From Otis tarda (lineage: Eukaryota > Chordata > Aves > Otidiformes > Otididae), in the NCBI GenBank assembly GCA_026413225.1, contig CM048591.1:72814052-72878051 (forward strand): 64,000 bases of DNA. The letters are read 5' to 3'. The translations under genes and the position numbers were made by a program. The notes beneath the pieces were generated by a model. That model saw only the letters and a list, made by a program, of their open reading frames with translations, had not been told where the DNA came from and searched no databases. Below are positions 47,984 to 60,018 of the stretch, piece by piece. Position 1 is the stretch's first letter, and each line of letters opens with the position of its first letter.

Positions 47984-50084
47984 GATACAAAGTGTGACAT
48001 CTGATGAAGGATGTACTCCAGTTCCTCTTTGTGATCACTTTATTGTTATTCGCGTATTATTTTATGATCCATATCAGTATATAACATATCCTGGTTTCAT
48101 ATTTTGTAATGCATGAATTAGAAAAGAATTAACTTAGAAAATCTGAAAAAAAAAAAAATGCAGTTTTGAAATGAAGCACTTTTAAACCTATGCACTCTGT
48201 CTGTCTTTTTTTGTAGTGCCCAGCTGCAGTCACTATTCATTACTGCTAGATAATTAATTGTAATGTGCAGGTTAATCTTTAACAAATACGTTAGAATGTT
48301 ACCTCTTAAAATTTTTGTCTGTTTATTCTTGCCTAAGAAAAAGGGAAATTTCTCATCTGAATCCTCTCTCTCTTGTTACATCTCTCTTATTTTCTTAAAA
48401 AGCTATCTGCAAAGTACATTGCCTGTGAACGTTTTGAAGCTTGAATTTTTGCTCCCTGGGAAGCAATTATGAAGAAGAATGTAGATACTGAAAATATTCC
48501 ATGTTCAATTTTCCGAGGTGTCTTAGTCCCACACAGACATAACATTTTCCTAACAACCTGACCTTGCTGGCTATAAAAGCGGGGAATAATTTTCTGCTGA
48601 TGTCATCCTGGATATCTTAAATTCTTAAATATCTGTAAACACACCAGAAAAAGAAAAGGATTGACTCTCTGCCTTCTAACACAGTGCTAGAAAAGACTCA
48701 GCAGCCTCAGGGGACTTATATCCATCCAGAGGCATGGAACAAAAACAAATGAAGCTCAAGAACAAATGTGAAGTATGTTGAACCTCTGTCACAACACAGC
48801 AGGTTAACAATGTTTCAGGAGGTTTCTCTCTCCACTTGAGGACTCTCATAGGATTTCATAAGTCAGGCAATATTTTATTACGTTTTCTATTATTCTGGGT
48901 AAGTACATTGATGGTTTTGGAAACAGAAACAAATAGGGCTTGTTCTAAGGAAGGTATTCATTCTTCAGATCAGGTACTCCTGAGTACTTGCCTAACAGAG
49001 AGCAAAAAGACTTGACCAACAAAAAAGACTAAAGGTGACAGTGTTGCTCTGCCTTCTGTTCTACTAGTTGTCACAACAGTCCCACACACTGAGTTGCAAG
49101 GCAGCAGAAGCACAAAAAGATGTGGCCCAAGTGCTGGAGGAACAAAGTCCATCTCCAGTGGCAGCAGCAAGAAAGGCATGGAGCATGAAAAGTGCATGAA
49201 TGGGAGTGGTGAGAGTGAATATGAGCCTTTGTTCTCTTCCTTGACCCAGTAACCACATGGAACCCAGACTGCAATTAGTCCACGTAGCTTTGGAAAACTA
49301 GATTCATGTCAAGAATCTTCTGGCAGTTTAGTTGCCTCTTCTTATACAACTTATACAACTATTCTTCCATTGCAGAGAAGTGCATTGAATCCTCCCTCTT
49401 GTTCAGTCATATTGGCATCTTCTACTTAATTTGAGCAGCAGCAAAATTCTACTGTTGTGCTAATGAAGTCTCTCTCTCTCTCAGTAAAACCTTCTCACAG
49501 ACTTGTTAGAGTAGAAAAGGAAATCTGATTCGTGGTACAAGTGTAGAGTGGCTGAAGAAAGCTCTGGGATTGACTTATAATGACCTGAAACGAAAGGTGG
49601 GAAATCCTAAGGATTAAAAAGAAGGGAAAAAATAGTAATAATGAGAAAAAAAAAAAAGAATGAAAGTAGAAATTCCATAAGAAGCTTGTCAAGGTTAATT
49701 GCTTCTTGGTGATACTTGAAGCGTTATGTGATTACTCAAGACACTGTGGAGACGCAACTCTACACAAACACACGTACCCTACGCTCCTCCATGGCTTCCT
49801 AAAGAGAGGATTCAGCCATGTGACAGTAAAGAAGGATCACTAACTGCCAGCAAGATCTATCATCAATACAGATAAGCCACTTTAAACAGACCCTGTTTTT
49901 CTCTTGCTACTGCACAGAGCAGTCCTGAATGCTGAACACAAAGACAGTTTGGCTTCTTCATTCCTTCCCACTGTGGTCCCCAGCACAGAGTGTTAGTGTT
50001 TGCTGCCCAAATACTGCAAAGTGTAGCTGTGAGGCCAGATGACATCTTTTTTTTTTTTTTGCAGTGAATACTTGTCATTCATAC
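47984..50084. other. AT-rich non-coding stretch
   Basis: A TC microsatellite lies at about 49469-49482 and a T-run at about 50048-50060. Minus-strand frames at 48970-49274 overlap in two phases without domains. No other named repeat was seen. Confidence 0.5.
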
Positions 50085-51090
50085 AATCATAGAATCATAG
50101 AATCATAGAATGGTTAGGGTTGGAAGGGACCTTCAAAGGTCATCTAGTCCAACCCCCCTGCAAGAAGCAGGGACATCCCCAACCAGATCAGGTTGCTCAG
50201 AGCCTCATCCAGCCTGGCCTTGAACGTCTCCAGGGATGGGGCATCCACCACATTTCTGGGCAACCTGGGACAGTGTTCTATAACTCGCATTGTAAAAAAA
50301 TTTTTCCTAATTTCCAATCTAAATCTTCCCCCCTCTATTTTAAAACCATTACCCCTCGTCCTATTGCAACAGGCCCTACTAAACAGCCTTTCCCCATCTT
50401 TCTTGTAGGCCCTCTTGAGGTACTGGAAGACCGCTATCAGGTCTCCCCAGAGCCTCCTCTTCTCCAGGCTGAAGAGCCCCAACTCTCTCAGCCTGTCCTC
50501 ATAAGAGAGGTGCTCCAGCCCTTTTATCATCTTCGTGGCCCTCCCCTGGACCTTCTCCCACTGGTCCATGTCCTTCTTGTGTTGGGGGCTCCAGAACTGG
50601 ACACAGTACTCCGGGTGGGGTCTCACCAGGGCAGAGTAGAGGGGGAGAATCACCTCCATCAACCTGCTGGCCACGCTCCTCTTGATGCAGCCCAGGATGC
50701 GGTTGGCCTTCTGGGCCGCAAGGGCGCATTGCCGGCTCATGTTGAGCTTCTCGTCCACCAGCACTCCCAAGTCCTTCTCCTCAGGGCTGCTCTCAATCCA
50801 TTCTCCACCCAGCCTGTATTTGTGCCTGGGATTGCCACGACCCAGGTGCAGGACCTTGCACTTGGCCTGGTTGAACTTCATGAGGTTGGCACGGGCCCAC
50901 CTCTCCAGCCTATGAAGGTCCCTCTGGATGGCATCCCTCCCTTCCAGCGAGTCGACGGCACCACACAGCTTGGTGTCATCAGCGAACTTGCTGAGGGTGC
51001 ACTCTATCCCACTGTCCATGTCGCCGACAAAGATGTTGAACAGGGCCGGGCCCAGCACAGACCCCTGAGGGATGCCACTCATGATTCCCT
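50085..51090 (-). mobile_element. Young CR1 LINE copy, 3' ~1 kb
   Basis: The plus strand starts with three tandem CATAGAAT octamers (50088-50111), the reverse of the CR1 tail, followed by the standard 3' end and ~950 bases of ORF2. Homology stops near 51084-51090, just 5' of the reverse transcriptase block containing PQGSVLGP. It is the longest and best preserved CR1 in the window. Confidence 0.95.
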
Positions 51091-51094
51091 CCAA
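50144..51094 (-). CDS. CR1 ORF2 fragment, reverse transcriptase C-terminal half
   Basis: An uninterrupted 316-codon frame covers the C-terminal half of the CR1 polymerase. [15 protein letters not shown] (residues 6-20) is the conserved block preceding the active site. FADDTKL (37-43) carries the catalytic Asp pair in the form used by CR1. [14 protein letters not shown] and the [11 protein letters not shown]-type region (here PEYC) follow. [20 protein letters not shown], the HCPRLP variant of HWNRLP and a natural stop come next. Missing are the AP endonuclease domain and the N-terminal fingers of the polymerase, so it cannot act alone. Small substitutions aside, nothing is broken, pointing to recent insertion. 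The antisense strand also happens to be open for 326 codons. Confidence 0.93.
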   Translation of the reverse strand: MEGIMSGIPQGSVLGPALFNIFVGDMDSGIECTLSKFADDTKLCGAVDSLEGRDAIQRDLHRLERWARANLMKFNQAKCKVLHLGRGNPRHKYRLGGEWIESSPEEKDLGVLVDEKLNMSRQCALAAQKANRILGCIKRSVASRLMEVILPLYSALVRPHPEYCVQFWSPQHKKDMDQWEKVQGRATKMIKGLEHLSYEDRLRELGLFSLEKRRLWGDLIAVFQYLKRAYKKDGERLFSRACCNRTRGNGFKIEGGRFRLEIRKNFFTMRVIEHCPRLPRNVVDAPSLETFKARLDEALSNLIWLGMSLLLAGGLD

Positions 51095-51249
51095 AGATAG
51101 CAGTATCTGGCCAGATCTTAGATCTTTTTTGTAGTTTCTGTTCCATTCGCAGCAAACATGACTAAATAGGGAAACTCATTAGCACTTACGTGTTTTTGGC
51201 AAGGATATTGTAACTACGGCAGTGAAAACGAGTAACAAACTGGCAGGAA

Positions 51250-51520
51250 CTTCTTGGGTCAGGCTATCAAATCATATAATCCCAATCATAAATTGCATCA
51301 AGTTATCTCCTACAGCCATTAAGTTTTCTGTCATTACCTCCATTAGGAAAGCTATTCCATGACCTTCTTCCTCTGACAATTAGAAACCATCTTCTAAACG
51401 GCAGCCTAAGCTTTTTAATAGCCAGCTTATATCCATTTGTTCTTGTGCCAACACTGTTCTTCAGTTTGAGTTGTTCTCCTGCCCTTCTTCCCTGTTGGAG
51501 CTGCTGACTAATTAATATCT
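51250..51520 (-). mobile_element. Ancient CR1-like LINE fragment
   Basis: The minus-strand translation within 51303-51566 contains VGTRTNGYKL, then an Arg-rich segment, then RGRRSWNSFPNGG. This aligns by eye with the CR1 tail order ([30 protein letters not shown]). The nucleotide wording is far from the young copies, so this is an old CR1 branch. It lies about 150 bases beyond the young copy at 50085-51090 in the same orientation. The octamer tail is not preserved. Confidence 0.6.
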
Positions 51521-51566
51521 TGAGAGAAGATGTTGAGGATGTGCAGAGAGTGTCAAAGCACTTCAT

Positions 51567-54500
51567 GCTGAACTTAGGCTTCCTCCATTTAATTTTCTCT
51601 TCAGACTCAATGTGTCCTGGAATCCCCCATTTAGTTGTATACTGTTAGCTTACCCTTTATGATTAATAACGTTCTCTTTGGTCTTCTTCTGTCTGTCTAG
51701 AGGTGTGATGAAATAGGGCTAGAGTTTGAATAAGAGTTGGTAGGTAAGTGAGCTCTGGTTTCTTCCAAAATGCATAAGGGTTCATAAAATACAGTTATGA
51801 CAACCTCATTTAAAAATCAGGCTACAGAGGGAGTAGCATTCATCTTCTGAGCTGATTTTCCCATTCCACCTTTATGAAATGTCTCAGAGATGTCTGTATT
51901 CACACAGAGTCTTGAAGCTCACACTTGACAGTCTTCAGGATTTTCAAAAGTTGTCTTCTTTGGACTTTCCTTAATTGAAATCTTCCTGGCTCCTGGAAGT
52001 GGGCAGAGTAGTGAGGGTGGGGTAGACAGAACTAGCTCATGTTATCAGCTGTGGTATTTTATGCAAAGAATAGGCAAGCTAGAATTTAAAGGACAGTTGG
52101 CAGCTCTCCATCTGCACCAAATCTGAGTCAGATGAAATTTGCATTGATACAGAAGTAAGACTATATGACCTGTTAGTTTAAACAAAATGGTGTCCATGCA
52201 TGCAAATCTGTGCCGTTTTAGCTATGTTTAGGCCCAAATAAATTGTTATTTCCTGACATGGGCACCACTTCATGGTATACAACATGTGCACACATTGTGC
52301 TAATTTCCATGGGTCCTGGATGGAAACATCTACCTCTTTGCTCTAGCATGTTACAGAGAAAGCCAAGGAACCTGCCTCAAGAGAGGCTTTGGTGGGTGCA
52401 AGACACATTTTTAGTGATGTTTAGAAAAGAACTGAAAAAATAAAGAGAGTTTTATACACACTTACAAATGCTATGCTTTCATTTTTGTCCTCTGTCTAGA
52501 CTGATATTACAGGTCATGGCTTCCCACACAGCAAGGAGTAAAGAACTTGAAAAAAAATGGACCTGTAGGACAGCAGGGCCCTGCAGAGGTACACAGGGTG
52601 CACAGCAGTCTTATCAAGGCTGCTGTGGCAATCAGACTCATTATTTTGTCCATCACTGGGAGACCTGATAAGGACGAATCAGTGTAGTGTTAAGTAAATT
52701 TCTTTTTGTTTAGGCTGCTCTAATTGCATCCAATTTTGTTTTCTTTTTCAAACAATTTTCATTTTCAAATTAGGGCAGCATTATTATGCTTGTCACCCAA
52801 TTGGTTTTATTTCTCCACACAGTTCTCCACATGTGCATATGTTGAGAGGGAGAAAAGATAATTTAGAAAAATCTATCGGAAATTGTTTTTCGCCATTCAC
52901 CTTTCCTCTCAGGTTGTAAATTTTAGTGATTCTCAGCTGCCTCTTCTATTACAATGGCAGCCAAATTACATTTTCTTCTCCCAACAGCAATTAAGACAGG
53001 TTAAATAAAATCTACATAACTCTGCCCTAGGGCTATTTTTGGAGAAAGATCAAAATATAAAGGTCTTCATATCAATATCTGGCATGTCTGTGTGCGTGAA
53101 AATGAAAAGGCATCAGGGGAATGGAGACTGGCTGTGGAAAGGCTTAAGACTGAGGTCTAAGTTTGAATTTACATCCTCTGTGATGCTAGTCCTTCTTCTG
53201 ACATGTATTTCTGGTGGAAAGTCTTTTGAAAGCAAATATCTTTCAGGCTCCCTAGAACTGGAAAATGCTGGAACCTTTATTGGTTGCTTCAGGAAAGGGG
53301 CTTTAATGCAATTCTTATGTTGCAAGTAGCCCTTGTATGCTATTTAATCTTAACTACAGCAAGCCCAGATCTGCTCAGCTTGTTAAATCCCCAAACCATT
53401 AAAGAGAAGTTTTTTACCTCATGATGATGTATGGTGTCATTTCAGTGTTTCTGTAGTGAGTAGGATGGAGGCATTTGTCTAGTTTTCTAAACCTGTGATA
53501 AAAGAAGATGCATTTGATGACTCTCAGTTGTTTCAAACCAAGCTTTTAAAAATTTAGTAGTTTAAACACCAATTATTTGCATGCTTGTAGATTAAGGATG
53601 AGCTAAGAAACATCCTGAATGAAACACCTTGCCTGGCTTTAAGAGGCAGCTGGCAGCAACAGCTGAATGTTTTAACAAAATATTAACATACGCAAATGAG
53701 AAACTAGATTTACCTAATTGTACTAGGCAGACAGTTGTGACCAGCACAGATCCAGTGTAAGGATATTGATAGCAAGAATATTATTTCAGTTATTTAAATA
53801 TAGCATTATGCGAAAAAAAGTTGCAAAACAAATGTACTGCACTTTCTCTTTTCTCGTATTTTCCTAGTAGAGAGAAAACAGTGACATGAACAAGGTTTTA
53901 ATAAATGGTAGAGCTAGATGTATTATAAGCAACTTAGTTATAAAATAATTCTAATTACCTTTTAGTTCCTGAAAATTCTTTATATGTTGAATGACACACT
54001 GACTTTATTTGTTCTCCAACAAGGTATAAAGGATTCTTTTTGAAATTTTACTGTGTTCTCTTTTTTTTTTAGGCAAAACATGTTGCCATGGAAGCACAGA
54101 AACACAATCACATTGTTCCAGGCTTGTGGGATCATTTACACCTACTCACAGTGTACACAGCTGTATTAAAGTCAGGGGAATGCCACCAGTTTGGGGTAAA
54201 CCAACCAAAACAAAAATTAAAAAAATAAATTGTGTCTTACAGAAAAACAGTGACAAATAGATTACAAAGTTAGTTTTGTCTGTTGGTAGCTCTACTAATT
54301 CTAAAATAAAGACACTAAATGAGACTACCTACCTGTTATACAGAGCTAATGTACGAGCTTTCAATATTGGTTTTTGGTGGGTGTTTTGTTTTTTTTTAAT
54401 TTGGATACTCCAGGTCTCGGCAACTTAGGGATGTCCTCAGACAGTGAAGGGACTTTTCACTTGTGGAGGGACCTGTTTTACCGGGGGGAGGGGGTCCCAC

Positions 54501-55696
54501 AGGACCTTAATCCCCCCTTCCCCACAGGCCTGTGCTCAGGGCTCTCCAGGGCAGGGTGGCTCTGGAACCAAAAATTCATAAATATTGAGATTTCTGAATC
54601 TTGAATGACCTAAAGAAATACCCAATTTCCAAACTGCAGCTTTCACCACCGTCATTGAAAGCTTCAATCTAATGCTACGTTTTTCAAAAATTATTAATGA
54701 ATTGGAGTGTGTCATCACTACTACAGTATGGCAGCCCAGAAACTTGTAGATAAATGATTTCAGATAAAAGCAACTTCGACCATTATTCTGAGTAATTTCA
54801 AAATAATTGGAATGAGTACAGTCCCTAGAGGTATATATATTTCTTCCCAGTATATATACATATAAAACCAAAATGATTTTTCCATTATTTCCAATAAGAT
54901 TTTCAGTATGACCTAAGGGACTTAGCAGGGTCTCATTAATAGTTTCTACAAAATTAGTATCTAATAAAGACCATCTGGGAACTACTAGATAAAAAAGATT
55001 GATAGGAAATAGAATGTCATTGAAAAATAAATTCCCTGTGTAAAATTGGTAATTTCATTAATGAGAAAAGCATTTTTGTTGGTCAGATTGAGCTGAACTG
55101 AAACACTTTGTTGGGAGGTTTGTTTGTTTGGGGAGATATTTTACTTGTACATGACACATTTATTTCAATATTTTCCATAGTACATCTGCCTTTCAAAGCA
55201 CCATGGACAACTATGGGGGTTGAATGCGTGTCCCCTCCTTTTTCAAGTGGTAACGACTTTCGTCCAGTTTTGTCTCCACTTCTGATGCGCCTCAAGCACC
55301 TCTGGACAGAGACGTGTGATGCACCACTGGAGTCACCTGCTGACTGTGTGTCATGGGAGAAGTAAGTTAATCAGGGAGCTCAGCCTACAGGAGAGAATGA
55401 AAAAATAAAGTACCTGAGCTCCGATTCCTGTGTTCCTGCAAAAATTTTAGGGGGGTGCAATTTAAAGTGCAACTCCTACAAAATAAAAGAGTGCAGATCT
55501 CAAAACTAATGATGTAATTGTTCTTTTTGCTTAATAAAAAGTAGTTACTTAACCTTTCACCTGAGGTTATCAACATGCTGAAATTTCTGTCCTGAGGAAA
55601 AGTGTTATCTGTGCTCTCATGCTGGAGCCCTTGGAAACAAACCAATGCACCTTGTGTTGTACACCTCCCACCACCCTCTTACTTTAGTTTTTATTT
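51567..55696. other. AT-rich non-coding stretch
   Basis: There are no recognised repeats. A GC-richer patch with G and C runs lies at 54470-54560. A plus-strand frame at about 55180-55364 has acceptor-like TTTTCCATAG and donor-like GAGAA|GTAAGT borders and an opposing open frame on the minus strand. I regard it as too weak to call. Confidence 0.4.
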
Positions 55697-55749
55697 AGCA
55701 CATGCTAAAGTTTCCTTCTTTTCCTGAAGTCTGGCGTCTGTTTTCAGCA

Positions 55750-56260
55750 GCTGTCTGATCCTTACTTTTCCCTGCATCTTGACTGTCACTGCTTCAAGGT
55801 CACTACAGCCAAGGCTGCCTCTGATCACCACCTCCCCCCGCAGCGCCTCCTTGTTACGGACCAGCAAGTCCAGCTCTGCCTCATCCCTGCTGGGCCCCTC
55901 CAGGACCAGTACCACGAAGTTATCCCTTCAGAAATCCCCCCGATGGCTCATGCCCCGCAGCATTTCCCTCTCAGCCGACGTCAGAGATGTTGAAGTCCCA
56001 CAGGAGAAACAGGGTCAGTGGACAGAGGCCAGGCGGTCGGTAACAGCTCCCCAGAGTGTCATCTGTCTCCCTGCCCTCTTCTCCAGCCCTGACCCGCCTG
56101 TCATCCACACCATGGGGGAGTCCTGCACTCCCCAGCTGCTCCCTCACATAGACAGCCACCCCTCCTCATCTCCCTGCCATCCTCTGCCAAGGAGCTTGTA
56201 CACCCTTCCGTGTGACATTGCTCACACAAGCTGTCCCACCACGCCTCAGTTAATCCAGCA
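55750..56260 (-). mobile_element. Decayed CR1-type endonuclease fragment (5' part of ORF2)
   Basis: Minus-strand frames carry, in the right order, LTEAWWD (near 56226-56250), then AVYVREQL, CYRPPG, LLWDFNISDV, then ELDLLVRNKEALRG and GSLGCSDLE. These are the landmarks of the apurinic endonuclease domain of CR1-like ORF2. The last normally ends Ser-Asp-His and here reads Ser-Asp-Leu. Frame changes and stops separate the pieces, so it is a fossil. The polymerase and 3' end are absent on the downstream side (below 55750). The sequence is GC-rich compared with its flanks. Confidence 0.7.
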
Positions 56261-57553
56261 ACACATGCCATCTGCATGTCCAGTCTCTAGTTATCACAGT
56301 CCCTTTTGTTATCTTTCTGCCTCGGCCTCAGCCTTACACCGCACTACAATACTCACAGAAGCAGCTGTCATGAAGAAATACATCTGTGAGTAGAGAAAAA
56401 TAATTATTCTACTTACATACTTTCTGTGCTTTTGTGTAGACTAATGCTGTTTCTTTAAAAGCCTTTTTTTTTTTATGGCTGCAGAGTGCTACCCATTCTC
56501 ATAACTCATCACAGCCCAAAACCCTTACACAGAAAAACATCCCAGGTTTGATGAAGGACACAACTTTGCCTCCCTCCGATCCGTCGTAAGGCACACAGCC
56601 ACCCAGGATACAGGAGGCAAAAATTTAATTCTCATCTGACAAGAGGATTTTGGATCTTCCCAGAGCTACGCTTCACTGGCTTCATCAATTCTAACATGAT
56701 TATGAGACATTTCAGGACTCTTCCTGGGGAAGGGTGCAGAAGGCTCATGCCATTTCTGATGACAAGGAAGAAAGACCACTGTTAGTCCTTTTCAAACACT
56801 TATTTCAAAGGCACTCCTCAGGCTGAATTGCCCTTTGAAGAACTGTTTATAATTATCAAAACAGAACTAAAAATAGAGAAAAAGGGTCACAATTACTCAA
56901 ATGCCAGTGGTTGCCACCAATTATTCAACAAAGAAAAAGCTAATGAACTAACTGAAATATCTCCAATAACTATTATCAGGCACTATTAGTAGTAATTGTA
57001 ATTTATGTGATGCAAATTATCATTTAAAATGCTTTTGTTGCAAGTTGACAGATGATGCAGGTGAAGCACAGAGGGTGAATGTCCTATATATGGGGCTGTG
57101 CTACTTGTTCTGTTGGGTGGCCTGATCGACCTCATGAAAGCATATTGGTAAACTCTGAATAGGAGGTTTGTGAAGGGAATGGGTGAACTGTTTCTTTTTG
57201 GAAATATGAAGCAGGAACGGAAGAACACAATGTAAAGCTACAAGTGCTCTACTGCTGTCACTTCCTTTCCCCATTCAGACTCTTACCTGAGCCCAGGTGC
57301 AACTTCCTTTTAGCAAAAATCCATATCTTCATGCAGATTCCACGGAACTTCACCCCGTAATGGCTTTGTCTTCATGTTATAATCCTTGCCTTAGGCCTTC
57401 TCTTGAAAGTTGTCACGCATTGCTCCCTGACCCCATGAATCTTCTGCTTCAGTACTTAAGGATGACAGTCTTTCCTCTCCCTGTAGGGCTCTATTTGGCT
57501 GAGCTGTGAAGTGGTAACCCATAAAAATTGCTGTCCTGGGGCTGACAGTGACA
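56261..57553. other. AT-rich non-coding stretch
   Basis: Nothing beyond chance-length frames was seen (for example 56986-57228 minus and 57297-57509 plus). A T-run lies near 56466-56474. No named repeat was recognised. Confidence 0.5.
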
Positions 57554-57845
57554 GTCATAGAGTCATAAAGTTATTTATGTCAGAAGAGACCTTTGGAGGT
57601 CACCTGGTAAAGCTGCCCATCACAGCCGGGCCAACAGGAGCAGACTCTTGCCCATGATGGAGATCCCACAGCCTCTGTGAGCAACCTTCCCATGTCAGGC
57701 CCTGTCCTGGGGAGAAAATGCCCTTTCTGCCCTGTTGCTGTGTCCCCTTTCCCAAGTTGTGTCCTCGTTCCCTGTTGGTGTGTGCCTCCAGGGAAAGTCC
57801 AGCCCCTTCATCCTTCTCCTCACCCAGGCAGCAGCTGCTTACTGC
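57554..57845 (-). mobile_element. Old CR1 LINE 3' fragment
   Basis: On the plus strand TCATAGAGTCATAAAG, GAAGAGACCTTTGGAGGTC, GATGGAGATCCCACAGCCTC, GAGCAACCTTCC and the GTTGCTGTGTCCCCTTTCCC portion follow the order of an older CR1 subfamily, similar to the copy at 12490-12790. It is heavily diverged, and the 5' limit near 57845 is approximate. Confidence 0.65.
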
Positions 57846-58400
57846 CTCAAGTGCCCAAGCCCCATCTCTGGCCACAAACCACTCCAACTCTGAGCCTTTC
57901 ACCAGATACTGACCCATTGAGCCACTGGGACATTGTCTAGGCTCGCTCCAGGCACCCGACATCCTTTGGTCTGGGAAAGCCCTGAGCTGGACTTTGAACC
58001 ACAAAAGTGGTCAGAGATGTACCGAGACCACCTCCCCATGCCTTGCTGGCTGCATTCCTGGTCCTGCAGCCCTGCTGGCAGGTGCTTGGCCACCCTTGCT
58101 GCAGGGGTCCAGCCAAATTTTCACCCCTACTCTGGTCCAGACCCTCTCTAGTATTTCTGTCTTCCCTGGCTGCCCACCTCCAGGGGTTTCTCCTGCCAAG
58201 GATATGGTCTGGCAATGCCCTTGGCCAGGCTGTGGTGGACTTCCGTCCCTTCCCATCTCCAGCCCGCCAAAACCCCCTCCAGGGGACAGTCACCCTGTGG
58301 TGTGCAGCCTGCTGCCTGGGGCTGGGGACTGCCTCCTGCCTGAGAGTGCCTCCCATTAGCACCGGGGTTCAGCAACGCTGCTCCAGTACAGACCACTAAG
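57846..58400. other. GC-rich block of unknown origin
   Basis: About 550 bases are clearly GC-richer than the flanks, with few CpG and many CCAG, CTGG and CCCC words. Because stops are rare in such sequence, long frames are open on both strands at once (141 codons minus, 121-130 plus). None has a recognisable domain. It continues directly from the CR1 fragment on its left. It may be further decayed repeat, but I could not match it to a family. Confidence 0.5.
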
Positions 58401-59222
58401 AGCCTTCCAGAGGGCTTTATGGTTTTATTCCATTTCATCATCTGCTCCGTCACTGACATTCATGTGACTGTCTCTCACCCTGTAAGATTTTTTAGCTCTT
58501 GAATGACTTGCACTACTCACTCTTATCTAGATTTGCTAGGAAATTCTCTTTACAAAACCTTTGACGCTGCAAAAAAAAAAGCACACCAAATGCCAAATTC
58601 TCCTCTTACCCTTCCCAGACATCCTCACTGTCACTCCACCTCCCAGACATCTTCAAACAGGTCATCCCAAGTTCTTACATTGACCTGCACTGTGAGGCTT
58701 CCACAAAGGAGAGAAAATCCGCACCTTGTAGAAATGCCAATTCCTTTCTTCCAGCATAGCAACACAACTTCTGGGCTATTTAGAGACTTTCACTAAGTGG
58801 AGAAAATGAGTTTAACATTCAGTTAGTCCTTCATTTCTTCTCTTTTCAATGTCCAGCCTTGTGCATTTCAGAATGACAGTTACAGTTTTGTCAGGAAAGA
58901 AAAATATATGCTTTTGGTACCTGCAATAGGATTTGGGTCTGTTTTCTTTCAATTATTTCTACAGTATATATAACTACAAGTAATAACTTTAAAATATTCA
59001 AAAGGAACTAGGCTGGCTGCGTGACCTCATCTCCTTTTTATACAGTTGACAGGATACAATTTGTGTTAGTCATAATTTGCTGTAGTCATAGACACTAAGT
59101 GATAGCATAAAAACGTGATTATATAAATTCTGCATCATAGTTGTTTAATGGCTGTCATCAAACAATATTGATGCCTTAGAAAGAGAAACAGAATCAACAT
59201 TTTTCACAAACTTAAACTCTCT
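58401..59222. other. Non-coding stretch without recognised features
   Basis: A plus-strand frame of 97 codons at 58503-58796 contains a Lys run and a Pro/His/Thr-rich segment but no domain. Nothing else is supported. Confidence 0.45.
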
Positions 59223-60018
59223 TAGAATCATAGAACGAGTTGAGTTGGAAGGGACCTTCAAAGGTCATCTACTCCAACCCCCTGCAAGGACCAGGGACAT
59301 CTCCAACCAGATCAGGTTGCTCAGAGCCCCGTCCAACCTGCCTTGAATGTTTCCTGGGTAGGGACATCTACCACATCTCTGGGCAACCTGGGCCACCATT
59401 CCACCCTCAGTGTAAAAAAATTCCTTCCTTATATCAAGTTTGAATCTACCTCCTATTTTAAAACCATTACTCTTTGTCCTATCACAACAGGCCCTGTTGA
59501 AGTTTCTCCTTGTCTTTCTTATAAGACCCTTTGAGGTACTGGAAGGATGTAAGAAGGTCTTCCAGAGCCTTCTCTTCTGCAGATTGAACAGCCCCAACTC
59601 TGTCAGCCTGTCCTCATAGGAGAGGTGCTCCAGCCCTCTGATCATCTTCGTGGCCCTCCTCTGGACTTGCTCCAGCAAGTCCATGTCCTTCTGATGTTAG
59701 GGGCTTCAGAGCCGGATGCAGAACTCGGTGGGGTCTCACCAGAGTGGAGTAGAGGGGCAGAATCCCCTCCCTCAACTTGTTGGCCACGCTTTTTTTGATG
59801 CAGCCAAGGATGTGGTTGGCTTTCTGGGCTGCAGTTGCACATTGCTGGCTCATGTTGAGCTTCTCATCCACTAGCACTCCCAAGTCCTTCTCTTCAGAGG
59901 TGCTCTCAATCCATTCTCGGCCCAGCGCATACTTGTGCTTGGGGTTTCTCCAACCCATGTGCAGGATCTTGCACTTGGCTTTGTTGAAATTCATGAGGTT
60001 TGTGTGGGCCCACCTCTT
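59223..60018 (-). mobile_element. Decayed CR1 LINE copy, ~800 bases
   Basis: The plus strand starts TAGAATCATAGAACGAG and continues through the full CR1 3' order. It extends inward past GAGCTTCTCATCCACTAGCA to the codons for NFNKAKCKILHMG, and stops at GTGTGGGCCCACCTCT near 60018. The encoded polymerase tail is split into at least two frames: 59994 down to about 59720, and 59684 down to 59265. Several residues have been lost, for example in the HWNRLP region. It reaches further 5' than the 12911 copy but less far than the 50085 copy. Confidence 0.93.

Noticed and set aside
50120-51100. 326-codon open frame on the plus strand
   Set aside because: It is exactly antisense to the CR1 polymerase frame. 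Stop codons are rare in both directions because of CR1 codon use, and the peptide has no domain.
55180-55364. Plus-strand segment between acceptor-like TTTTCCATAG and donor-like GAGAA|GTAAGT
   Set aside because: The acceptor lacks a good pyrimidine tract, the antisense strand is equally open, and there is no partner exon.
55779-56393. 204-codon plus-strand frame, Ser/Pro-rich
   Set aside because: The minus strand here carries the CR1 endonuclease landmarks in order, so the plus-strand frame is an antisense by-product of GC-rich sequence.
57600-58459. Several 100-141 codon frames on both strands
   Set aside because: They overlap in four or more phases in a GC-rich block, which points to low stop density. 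None has domains or splice support.
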